64,000 nucleotides of DNA from Agrobacterium arsenijevicii (GTDB lineage: Bacteria; Pseudomonadota; Alphaproteobacteria; Rhizobiales; Rhizobiaceae). The position numbers and the translations under genes are program-made. Below the pieces are notes generated by a model that saw nothing but the letters and a program-made list of their open reading frames with translations, did no database searches and had not been told where the DNA came from. Positions 36,233 to 43,510 of this stretch are shown in pieces (the stretch's first letter is position 1; each line of letters opens with the position of its first letter). The stretch spans positions 1-64,000 of the forward strand of contig JWIT01000004.1 of assembly GCA_000949895.1 (NCBI GenBank), written 5' to 3'.

Positions 36233-37336
36233 TCAGGTATTAAAGCGGAAGTGGATGACGTCGCCGTCCTGGACGACGTATTCCTTGCCTTCGTCGCGCC
36301 CCTTGCCGGCTTCCTTGGCGCCGACTTCGCCCTTGTAGGCAATGTAGTCGTCAAAGCCGATGGTGAATGCGCGGATGAAGCCACGTTCGAAATCGGTATG
36401 GATGACGCCGGCGGCGGCGGGCGCCTTGGTGCCGCGCACGATCGTCCAGGCGCGCGTTTCCTTCGGGCCGACGGTGAAATAGGTGATGAGGTCGAGCAGG
36501 TGATAACCGGCGCGGATCAGCCGGTCGAGACCGGCTTCGGTAAGCCCCAGCGCTGAGAGGAACTCCTCGGCTTCATCGGCCGGAAGCTGCGCGACCTCGG
36601 CCTCGATCGCCGCCGAGATGATCACGCATTCAGCGCCCTGTTGCTTTGCCATTTCCGCGACGGCCGCGGTGTGCTCGTTGCCGGACGATGCGTCGGCTTC
36701 CGAGACGTTGCAGACATAAAGCACCGGGTGCGACGTCAGGAGATTGAGGCCCTTGAGGATTTCGATTTCCTCGTCCGCCAGCGTCTTCAAAAGCAGACGT
36801 GCTGGTTTTCCGTCGTTGAGCAGCGCGATGACGGCTTCCATCACGGGCAGCTGGGCCAAGGACTCCTTGTCCTTGCTGCTGGCGCGCTTGCGCGTCTGCT
36901 CGACGCGGCGCTCCAGGCTTTCGAGGTCGGCGAGCATCAGCTCCGTCTCGATCGTGTCGGCATCGCCAACCGGATTGATACGGCCTTCCACATGGGTGAT
37001 ATCGTCGTCCTCGAAGCAGCGCAGTACATGCACGACGGCATCGACTTCGCGGATATTGGCCAGGAACTTGTTGCCGAGGCCTTCGCCCTTCGACGCGCCG
37101 CGCACCAGACCGGCAATGTCCACGAAGGAAATACGGGTCGGAATGATTTCCTTCGATCCAGCGATGGTTGCGAGCTGCTGCATGCGCGGATCGGGAACTG
37201 CCACTTCGCCGGTGTTCGGCTCGATGGTGCAGAAGGGATAGTTGGCAGCCTGCGCGGCCGCCGTTTTCGTCAGCGCGTTGAAGAGGGTGGACTTGCCGAC
37301 ATTCGGCAGCCCGACGATACCGCATTTGAAGCCCAT
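36233..37336 (-). CDS. ychF: YchF/OLA1-type ribosome-associated ATPase
   Basis: A 367-residue Obg-like P-loop NTPase. Motifs are GLPNVGKST (G1), then SFVDIAGLVRGASKGEGLGNKFLANIRE. The NKxD-type specificity loop is degenerate, as in the ATP-preferring YchF proteins. A coiled-coil arm follows (about 135-190), and a C-terminal TGS domain (from about residue 280) ends in VVQDGDVIHFRFN. It binds ribosomes and has roles in translation and stress. The start at 37336 gives the normal length; a frame extending to 37633 is unrelated noise. Confidence 0.96.
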   Translation of the reverse strand: MGFKCGIVGLPNVGKSTLFNALTKTAAAQAANYPFCTIEPNTGEVAVPDPRMQQLATIAGSKEIIPTRISFVDIAGLVRGASKGEGLGNKFLANIREVDAVVHVLRCFEDDDITHVEGRINPVGDADTIETELMLADLESLERRVEQTRKRASSKDKESLAQLPVMEAVIALLNDGKPARLLLKTLADEEIEILKGLNLLTSHPVLYVCNVSEADASSGNEHTAAVAEMAKQQGAECVIISAAIEAEVAQLPADEAEEFLSALGLTEAGLDRLIRAGYHLLDLITYFTVGPKETRAWTIVRGTKAPAAAGVIHTDFERGFIRAFTIGFDDYIAYKGEVGAKEAGKGRDEGKEYVVQDGDVIHFRFNT

Positions 37337-37589
37337 GGCTTGAAACCTGTCCGTTTGAAAGAATTCGTTGAGGAGCCTTTTGCGGAAAGGGCAGGGCAAG
37401 GTCAAGCCCGCGGGCCGATTTGGGCGGGCAAAGCCCTGCGAATGGCGCGGAATTTCACGCGCGTGCCGCGTCCGGGGTTGTCGATAATGCGGTTGCGGCG
37501 CAATATGACGCCGGTCAAGCGACCGATCTTTCGCCATCAATGGGATTTTCCCATGAGAGACAATTGAGCGACACTCACGAGCGACGAAG

Positions 37590-37901
37590 ATGAGTGACAG
37601 TCCTGTCGATCTGAAGCCGAAACCGAAAGTCAAACCGAAGCTGGAACGGCCGAAGCTCTACAAGGTCATCCTGCTGAATGATGACTATACGCCGCGCGAC
37701 TTCGTGACCCTTGTGCTGAAGTCGGTCTTTCGCATGGGCGAGGACACCGGCCACCGGGTGATGATGACGGCGCACCGTTTCGGAAGCGCGGTCGTCGTCG
37801 TCTGCGTGCGCGACATTGCCGAGACCAAGGCCAAGGAGGCGACCGATCTTGGTAAGGAGGCTGGATTTCCGCTGATGTTCACCACCGAGCCGGAGGAGTG
37901 A
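37590..37901 (+). CDS. clpS: ATP-dependent Clp protease adaptor ClpS (ClpS2-like)
   Basis: A 103-residue N-recognin adaptor that delivers N-degron substrates to ClpAP. The core YKVILLNDDYTPRDFVTLVL (about 23-42) carries the pocket residues N-D-D-Y, and the HRFGSAVVV and AKEATDLGKEAGFPL segments complete the fold. Rhizobia have two ClpS paralogues. This one resembles my memory of A. tumefaciens ClpS2, and no clpA follows it here; it faces a GNAT gene instead. The N-terminal Lys/Pro-rich tail (residues 8-20) is longer than in E. coli. Confidence 0.93.
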   Translation: MSDSPVDLKPKPKVKPKLERPKLYKVILLNDDYTPRDFVTLVLKSVFRMGEDTGHRVMMTAHRFGSAVVVVCVRDIAETKAKEATDLGKEAGFPLMFTTEPEE

Positions 37902-37913
37902 TGATTTTTATGT

Positions 37914-38366
37914 TCAATCCTGCCGGATCTGGAACCCGGTCTTGTTCTGCACGAAGCCGCAGCTTTCGTAAAAGGCATGAACCGCCGGGTCCTGGCGGCC
38001 GGTGAGTAACATCACCTTGTAGCAATTTGCGGCAAAGGCTGCCTCGATGGCGTGGCGCACGACCGCGCGGCCATACCCATGGCCGCGACGGGCCTCCAGC
38101 GTCACCACATTTTCGATGAAGGCGTAGGGGCGGGCGGCGCGTGTCAGGTTCGGAACGATCAGAAGCGTGGCGGTGGCGACGGGTTCTCCGCCCTCCGTTG
38201 CGAGAAACACGGTGAGGCCGGGCTGGTTCAGCATGGCGGCGAAAGCGGCGCTCGCCGCTTCTGCCGTCAATTGCGGGTCGGATGGATTGAGCGCCCGGTA
38301 AAGTTTAAGCAGGCCGGGCAGATCGGCGGAGCCGGCTTCGCGCAGGGCGATGGTCGCTGAAGACAT
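37914..38366 (-). CDS. GNAT family N-acetyltransferase
   Basis: A 150-residue GNAT protein. The acetyl-CoA motif RRGHGYGRAVVRHAIEAA (about 97-114) and the late HAFYESCGF segment (about 130-140) are classical. The substrate is unknown. It ends close to the convergent clpS stop and starts 7 nt after the pth stop codon, so it probably shares the pth transcript. Confidence 0.88.
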   Translation of the reverse strand: MSSATIALREAGSADLPGLLKLYRALNPSDPQLTAEAASAAFAAMLNQPGLTVFLATEGGEPVATATLLIVPNLTRAARPYAFIENVVTLEARRGHGYGRAVVRHAIEAAFAANCYKVMLLTGRQDPAVHAFYESCGFVQNKTGFQIRQD

Positions 38367-38372
38367 GGCGAT

Positions 38373-39089
38373 CTAGTCTTTCTTGCCGAACATCCGTTTC
38401 AGCATTTCGGCCATCGGTCCGGTTTCCGGCAGCTTTTTTGGCTGGGCGCTGTTGCGTGCCTGATGGATGTGGGACTGTGCCGCCGGTTTGGCAGCCTTGG
38501 CCGGCTTTTCGGCTTCCGGCTTGCTGCCGGTGGCAAGTGCCAGCTTGTTCATCAGCTGCGAATCTTCGCCCTTCAGCAACATGGCGGCGTTGTCGGCAAT
38601 GGCGTCCAGTAACGGATCGAGCCAGACCCGGTCGGTCTTGGCGAAATCGCCGAGCACATGGCCGTGCACCCGTTCCTTGTCGCCGGGATGGCCGATGCCG
38701 AGGCGTAGGCGGCGATATTCCTTGCCGCAATGGGCATCGAGCGATTTCAGGCCGTTGTGACCGCCATGGCCGCCGCCGATCTTGATGCGTGCGCGGCCGG
38801 CGAGCAGATCGAGTTCGTCATGGATGACGATGATATCGGCCGGGGCAAGCTTGAAGAAGCGCATAGCCTCGCCGACGGATTCGCCCGACAGGTTCATGTA
38901 GGTGAGCGGCTTCATCAGCAGGACTTTTTCGCCATCGATCTCGCCTTCGGAAATCTCCGCCTTGAACTTTCTCGCCCAGGGCGAGAAGGAGGGCAGGCGC
39001 TGCAGCGCATCAACAGCCATGAAACCGATATTGTGGCGGTTTCCCGCATATTGCGAGCCGGGATTACCAAGTCCTGCGATGATCTTCAT
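38373..39089 (-). CDS. pth: Peptidyl-tRNA hydrolase with C-terminal extension
   Basis: A 238-residue peptidyl-tRNA hydrolase that recycles tRNA from drop-off peptidyl-tRNA. Catalytic and conserved residues occur in [18 protein letters not shown] (Asn and His), [24 protein letters not shown] and [13 protein letters not shown]. The enzyme normally has about 190 residues; the remaining 45 form an Ala/Lys/Pro-rich tail ([13 protein letters not shown]) that looks disordered, then KRMFGKKD. I use ATG 39089 because the longer frame (to 39152) adds unrelated residues. Confidence 0.95.
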   Translation of the reverse strand: MKIIAGLGNPGSQYAGNRHNIGFMAVDALQRLPSFSPWARKFKAEISEGEIDGEKVLLMKPLTYMNLSGESVGEAMRFFKLAPADIIVIHDELDLLAGRARIKIGGGHGGHNGLKSLDAHCGKEYRRLRLGIGHPGDKERVHGHVLGDFAKTDRVWLDPLLDAIADNAAMLLKGEDSQLMNKLALATGSKPEAEKPAKAAKPAAQSHIHQARNSAQPKKLPETGPMAEMLKRMFGKKD

Positions 39090-39188
39090 GGGGCATGTCC
39101 GCGTTTTTGCCTGATGATGCTTGTCACCACCCCGAAAAGTGCCGGCTGTCAATCTTTTTATGGATTTACGGGGATGCTGAGCGGATGC

Positions 39189-39902
39189 TTACGGGCTGAC
39201 GAGATGGTAGCGGTCGTATATCTTCTGCTGTGTTCCATCGGCGATCAGTCTGTCCAGCCGGGCCTGCAATTTTGCAATGACTTCATCCGGCACGCTCTTG
39301 TTGCAGGCAAGACCCAATTGCTGCCGTGCCAGCGTTATCACTTCCTTGAACGTGCCTGCGGGCAGGCTTTTGAAAGTGCTTTCCGACATGGGCATCAGGT
39401 CGATGCGGCCTGCTTTCAGCTTGTGAAGTGTGATCTGGAAGTCTGCGCCGACATCCACCTGCTGGAAACCAAGCGTGCCCAGAAGGGCCTCGGTGTAGTC
39501 GCCGCGCTGGGTGCCAACCCGGTATTTCCTGGCCTCCGCCAGACTGGAGACGTTGATATCCGCATTGTGGCGCGTCACGAGGATGTTGCGGTCGCTATGG
39601 ATCGGCGAGACCCATTTGAAAAGCTTTTCCCGTTCGGGTGTTCTTGCCGTGGCAAAGACGCAATGCATGGCCTGCGTTGTGGCCAATGCGATCGCCCGCG
39701 CCCAGGGCATGACGGCGACTTCGTAATCGGTGCCGGTGTCTTCAAGTACGATCTTGAGCTGGTCGATGTAGACGCCTGCGACGCTGCCGTCGCTGGTCTG
39801 CAAATTGTACGGGGGGTAGACCTCGGTCGTCAGGAAAAGTTTGGCCGCGCCGGCCGGGCTGGCGAGAGCAAGAAAGATCAGACAGAAGCGGATCAATCCC
39901 AT
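39189..39902 (-). CDS. Periplasmic substrate-binding protein (SBP_bac_3), paired with a c-di-GMP enzyme
   Basis: A 237-residue extracytoplasmic solute-binding protein of the amino-acid type. A signal peptide (MGLIRFCLIFLALASPAGAA) is followed by LFLTTEVYPPYNLQ (about 22-35) and the domain-swap segments typical of family 3 (VGTQRGDYTEALL, LMPMSESTFKSLP). No permease or ATPase gene is adjacent. It starts 13 nt after the stop of the GGDEF-EAL gene, so it is probably co-transcribed and may supply that enzyme with a ligand-bound partner. GTG 39908 is an alternative start. Confidence 0.87.
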   Translation of the reverse strand: MGLIRFCLIFLALASPAGAAKLFLTTEVYPPYNLQTSDGSVAGVYIDQLKIVLEDTGTDYEVAVMPWARAIALATTQAMHCVFATARTPEREKLFKWVSPIHSDRNILVTRHNADINVSSLAEARKYRVGTQRGDYTEALLGTLGFQQVDVGADFQITLHKLKAGRIDLMPMSESTFKSLPAGTFKEVITLARQQLGLACNKSVPDEVIAKLQARLDRLIADGTQQKIYDRYHLVSP

Positions 39903-39915
39903 GGTCACCCCCGCC

Positions 39916-42300
39916 TCACGCTTGTCGTACTGTTGCGCGGTCTGCGCCGTAGTCCGCGTTCAATGCGGCGATCAGCCTTTCGATGGGTTGCGGCCGTGCG
40001 AAATAATAGCCCTGTCCATAATCCGCGCCGATCATTGTCAGAAGCTCCTTCTGCTCTTCCGTCTCGACGCCCTCGGCGATGACGGCGCAATTCATCTTGT
40101 GCGAGATGGCTGCAATGCCCTCGACCAGCATGCGGCTGCGTTGTCGTATTTCCACCGTGTCGTCGCAGATCGAGCGGGTGAAGGACTGGTCGATCTTGAC
40201 GATGTCGACCGGAAAACGGCTGAGGTAGCTCAGCGAGGAATAACCCGTTCCGAAATCATCCAGCGCTATGCGGCAGCCAAGCTGGTGAATGGCATTGAGG
40301 ATCGCCCGGATTTGCGGATCGTCCTTCATGATGACGGCTTCGGTTATCTCGATGACCAGCCGTTTGGGAAGAATGCCGTGCCGGTGCAGGACGCCGGCAA
40401 TACGTGTCGGTAGTCCCGGTTCGAACTGTAGCGGTGAAAAATTCACCGCCACATAGGATTGCTCCATGCCCGGCAGACGTGAAAGCCTTGCGAGATTGGC
40501 GATCGATTGATCGAGGATGAGATTGCCGATGCGGTGGATGGTGCCGTTTTCTTCCGCAAGGCTGATGATGGTGGCGGGGGGAAGCAAACCCTTTTCCGGA
40601 TGGTTGAGACGCAAAAGCGCCTCGAAACCCGCCGTCTGGCCGGTTGCAAGATCCTGGATCGGCTGGAAATAAGCCTCGAACCAGTTTTCGGAAAGCGCCT
40701 GCGCGATATCTCGCTCCAGCTCGGCATGTTCGCGGGCGCGGTCCATGATCGAGCTGTCGAAGATCTGCGAACCATTCTTGCCCGTTCTTTTGCGGGTATA
40801 CATGGCCATGTCGGCATTCTGCAAAAGTTCAGAGGCGCTGGAGGCATGCAGTGGGTAGATCGCCATGCCGATGCTGGCGCTGAGGCGGATGCTGTTGCCT
40901 TCGATCTCGAAGGGTGTGTCCAGCATCGAACAAATCCGCTCGCAGAACAACAGGGCGCGTTCTTCCACCTTGTCGCCGGCCAGCAGAATGGCGAACTCGT
41001 CGCCGCCCAGGCGCGATGCGCTGTCCAGCGGCGTCAGCAGGGGTTCGATTTTCAGCGTGAATTCCCGCAGAACCGCATCGCCTGCCGCATGGCCGAGATT
41101 GTCGTTGATAGCCTTGAACCGGTCGAGGTCGATGAACAGGCAGGCCAGTTCACTGCCGTTCCTGTCGGCATCGCGGATCTGCACGTCGAGAATGGCTTCG
41201 AAACCCTGACGGTTGAAGAGGCCGGTCAGATGGTCGGAAATGGCCTGCTGGCGGTTACGTTTTTCCGACTGGCGCAATTCGGTCACGTCAGTCATGACGC
41301 AAAGATATGTGCCCTGATGTGCGTTGCCGGAATCGAGGGCTTTTTCAAGGATGAGGGCGTCCATAACACTGCCATCCATGCAATGAAAGCGCACGGTGAT
41401 GCCCGCATGTGCTGCGTCCGGCGATTGCTGTGCCACCTTGCGCTGCTGGAACATTGACCGGTCATCCGGGTGGATGAGATCGGCGAAGTTGAGGCCGAGT
41501 ATTCTGGCGCGATCGTAACCGGTCGCCTGCACCCAATAGTCGCTGACCGCGGCAATCCGGTCGTATCTGTCGAGCGAGAACAGCATGGCGGGCGTGCGGT
41601 TATAGATTTCCGTCTTCCGCTCATGGGCGTGCTTGATTTCCAGCTCTTCCTTTTCAAGCTGGGTCTGCATTTCGTTGAAGCTTTTCGCCAGCCTGCCGAT
41701 CTCGTCTTTCGAGCGCCAGTCGACGTGGTGGCGAGAGCCGACGCGCCGCGTCGCCTCTATCGCCGCCGCCAGCCGCATCAGCGGGCGGATGACCATGAAG
41801 CGGTTGCCGGCGATGGCCGCAAGAACGGTGGTTAGAACGGCAAGGATGAAAATCGTGATGAATGCCAGCTCGGTCCGGCTAAGGGAGGTCAGAAGGCCGA
41901 CATCGTCGTAATAGACCGTCAACTGCCCGACGGTGACGACACCGTTCGTGGTCTTGTAGGTCACTTCGCGCGTTGTCGAGGCCGCATCCTGAACGAAGTC
42001 GCTGCCGGCCGTCTGGATGATATCGAGCTGGCCGGAGGTATCCTTGACCTCGACCATGCGGATCACGGGGTCGGAAACGAGGGTTCCGGTAATCTGGTTT
42101 ATGGTGTCGTCGTCGAGATCCCACAGGGGCCGGGCAAGCGCCTGCGCATTCGTCGACAGCAGAATCTCAAGGTGATTGCGCTGGCTACGGATAGCCTCGT
42201 GATAGGAGAGTGTCAGCAAAAGGGTGAAAAGCGGGGCGACCACTGTAAGAAGTGCACCGGAAACAATCGCGATAAAGCGACTTTCGACGGAATGAGCCAT
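39916..42300 (-). CDS. Membrane HAMP-PAS-GGDEF-EAL c-di-GMP enzyme
   Basis: A 794-residue signalling enzyme. Two membrane helices (about 8-30 and 138-160) bracket a periplasmic domain of roughly 100 residues. A HAMP linker, a PAS domain (about 235-340), a GGDEF domain with intact SRLGGDEFAILLAG, and an EAL domain follow. The EAL part keeps EALLR, the IEITE Glu, DDFGTGYSS, KID, EGVE and QGYYF, so phosphodiesterase activity is likely. The GGDEF inhibitory site is TPLD rather than RxxD. It may be bifunctional. Downstream lies the solute-binding gene 13 nt away. Confidence 0.92.
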   Translation of the reverse strand: MAHSVESRFIAIVSGALLTVVAPLFTLLLTLSYHEAIRSQRNHLEILLSTNAQALARPLWDLDDDTINQITGTLVSDPVIRMVEVKDTSGQLDIIQTAGSDFVQDAASTTREVTYKTTNGVVTVGQLTVYYDDVGLLTSLSRTELAFITIFILAVLTTVLAAIAGNRFMVIRPLMRLAAAIEATRRVGSRHHVDWRSKDEIGRLAKSFNEMQTQLEKEELEIKHAHERKTEIYNRTPAMLFSLDRYDRIAAVSDYWVQATGYDRARILGLNFADLIHPDDRSMFQQRKVAQQSPDAAHAGITVRFHCMDGSVMDALILEKALDSGNAHQGTYLCVMTDVTELRQSEKRNRQQAISDHLTGLFNRQGFEAILDVQIRDADRNGSELACLFIDLDRFKAINDNLGHAAGDAVLREFTLKIEPLLTPLDSASRLGGDEFAILLAGDKVEERALLFCERICSMLDTPFEIEGNSIRLSASIGMAIYPLHASSASELLQNADMAMYTRKRTGKNGSQIFDSSIMDRAREHAELERDIAQALSENWFEAYFQPIQDLATGQTAGFEALLRLNHPEKGLLPPATIISLAEENGTIHRIGNLILDQSIANLARLSRLPGMEQSYVAVNFSPLQFEPGLPTRIAGVLHRHGILPKRLVIEITEAVIMKDDPQIRAILNAIHQLGCRIALDDFGTGYSSLSYLSRFPVDIVKIDQSFTRSICDDTVEIRQRSRMLVEGIAAISHKMNCAVIAEGVETEEQKELLTMIGADYGQGYYFARPQPIERLIAALNADYGADRATVRQA

Positions 42301-42529
42301 GTTCGATTGCAGTACCCTCTACCCCAGAATGACTGCGCCCCGTTTCCGCCCGTCCGGAGATACATCCGTGAGGTTTCGGCAAAGGCCTTGTGTCCTCACT
42401 GTATTTCTTCAACCCGCCCGGTGTTTTCACGATAACGCAATGGGCATCGTTTCATGGAATTGTTAATTGACGCTGAAACGGGCCTGGCATGATGCGCGCG
42501 GCGGAAGGTTTCTGTTTTTAAAGTTCATA
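42301..42529. other. Intergenic region before the GGDEF-EAL gene
   Basis: The region between the GGDEF-EAL gene start and the rplY terminator holds the enzyme's promoter on the minus strand. It has no repeat, tRNA or clear promoter match. Confidence 0.5.
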
Positions 42530-42568
42530 AAAACTAAAAGGCCCGTTCCGGAAACGGAACGGGCCTCA
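42530..42568 (-). terminator. rplY terminator
   Basis: An 11-bp stem GGCCCGTTCCG/CGGAACGGGCC with a GAAA loop (42540-42565 on the plus strand) is followed on the minus strand by TTTTAGTTTTTATG. It lies about 40 nt after the rplY stop. Confidence 0.9.
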
Positions 42569-42604
42569 AAGCTCAAATCGGATTGGCCTTGCGGCCACCG
42601 ATTA

Positions 42605-43210
42605 TTATGCGGAAGCTTCGTCGGTTGCTTCTTCAGCAATGCCGCCAGCCGGAGCAACGATCGTTGCGATCGTGAAGTCACGGTCGGCGATCACAGGCGT
42701 GATGTTCTTCGGCAGCTTCACATTCGAAATGTGAACGTTGTCGCCGATCTTCAGACCGGAAAGATCAACCGTGATGAATTCCGGAATGTCGTTGGCCGGG
42801 CAGTGGAATTCCACCGAGTGGCGAACGATGTTCAGAACGCCGCCGATCTTGATGTCCGACTTTTCTTCGTTGACGAAGTGAACCGGAACTTCAACGTTGA
42901 CGAGCGTGTTGCCCGTAACGCGCAGGAAGTCGACGTGCATCGTGAAGTCGCGGACCGGATCAAGCTGGTAGTCCTTCGGCAGGACCTTGATCTTCTGGCC
43001 GTCGACGTCGATGACTGCAACCGTCGTCATGAAGCCGCCGGCGTGGATACGCTTGGTTACTTCGTTGGTCGACAGAGCGATGGAAATGGGGGCCTGCTTG
43101 TCACCATAGATGACAGCGGGAATCAAACCGTTGCGGCGAAGTTCACGAGAGGACCCCTTACCAACTCGTTCGCGCGCCTCGGCCTTGAGCTCATACGATT
43201 CTTTGCTCAT
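42605..43210 (-). CDS. rplY: 50S ribosomal protein L25/general stress protein Ctc
   Basis: A 201-residue long-form bL25 (Ctc type) that binds 5S rRNA. The N-terminal L25 domain ([30 protein letters not shown], about 6-35) is followed by the TL5-like C-terminal domain ([20 protein letters not shown]...). The tail is Ala/Glu-rich (EEATDEASA). AAAGGA lies 6 nt before the ATG. Its 5' region carries a good promoter (43329-43357) and its 3' end a strong terminator, so it is transcribed alone. Confidence 0.96.
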   Translation of the reverse strand: MSKESYELKAEARERVGKGSSRELRRNGLIPAVIYGDKQAPISIALSTNEVTKRIHAGGFMTTVAVIDVDGQKIKVLPKDYQLDPVRDFTMHVDFLRVTGNTLVNVEVPVHFVNEEKSDIKIGGVLNIVRHSVEFHCPANDIPEFITVDLSGLKIGDNVHISNVKLPKNITPVIADRDFTIATIVAPAGGIAEEATDEASA

Positions 43211-43328
43211 GGCAATTCCTTTCGAGGTTATATGGAGAGTTCACGCCGAACAGAGCGGCCTGAACTGGAGAGGCGCTCGCGCCATCTCGCCCGCGTTGCC
43301 TCCAAGGGTGTCTACACGGGTGCGGGCG

Positions 43329-43357
43329 CTATAATACAAACGGAAGATAAAGACAAG
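43329..43357 (-). promoter_or_regulatory. Promoter of rplY
   Basis: On the minus strand CTTGTC (43352-43357) and TTATAG (43329-43334) are spaced by exactly 17 nt and match the rhizobial CTTGAC-N17-CTATAT consensus well. RNA would start about 110 nt before the rplY ATG. Confidence 0.62.
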
Positions 43358-43510
43358 AGCGGCGCGGTTTTCACGGAAGTTGCGCGATGATTTTATTAGC
43401 TCTGTCTAATTCACTCGTGCGTTGCAACTTTTAATATATGCTTATCCATTCATATAAACCCACTGCAAACCTGGCAAATGATAAGGCTGCCCGGAATTCC
43501 AATTGTGTAG
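43358..43510. other. AT-rich promoter region between rplY and the MHYT gene
   Basis: This stretch between the rplY promoter and the divergent MHYT-GGDEF-EAL gene is the AT-richest piece of the surroundings (for example TTTTAATATATGCTTATCC). I cannot place a definite promoter for the plus-strand gene. Confidence 0.5.
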
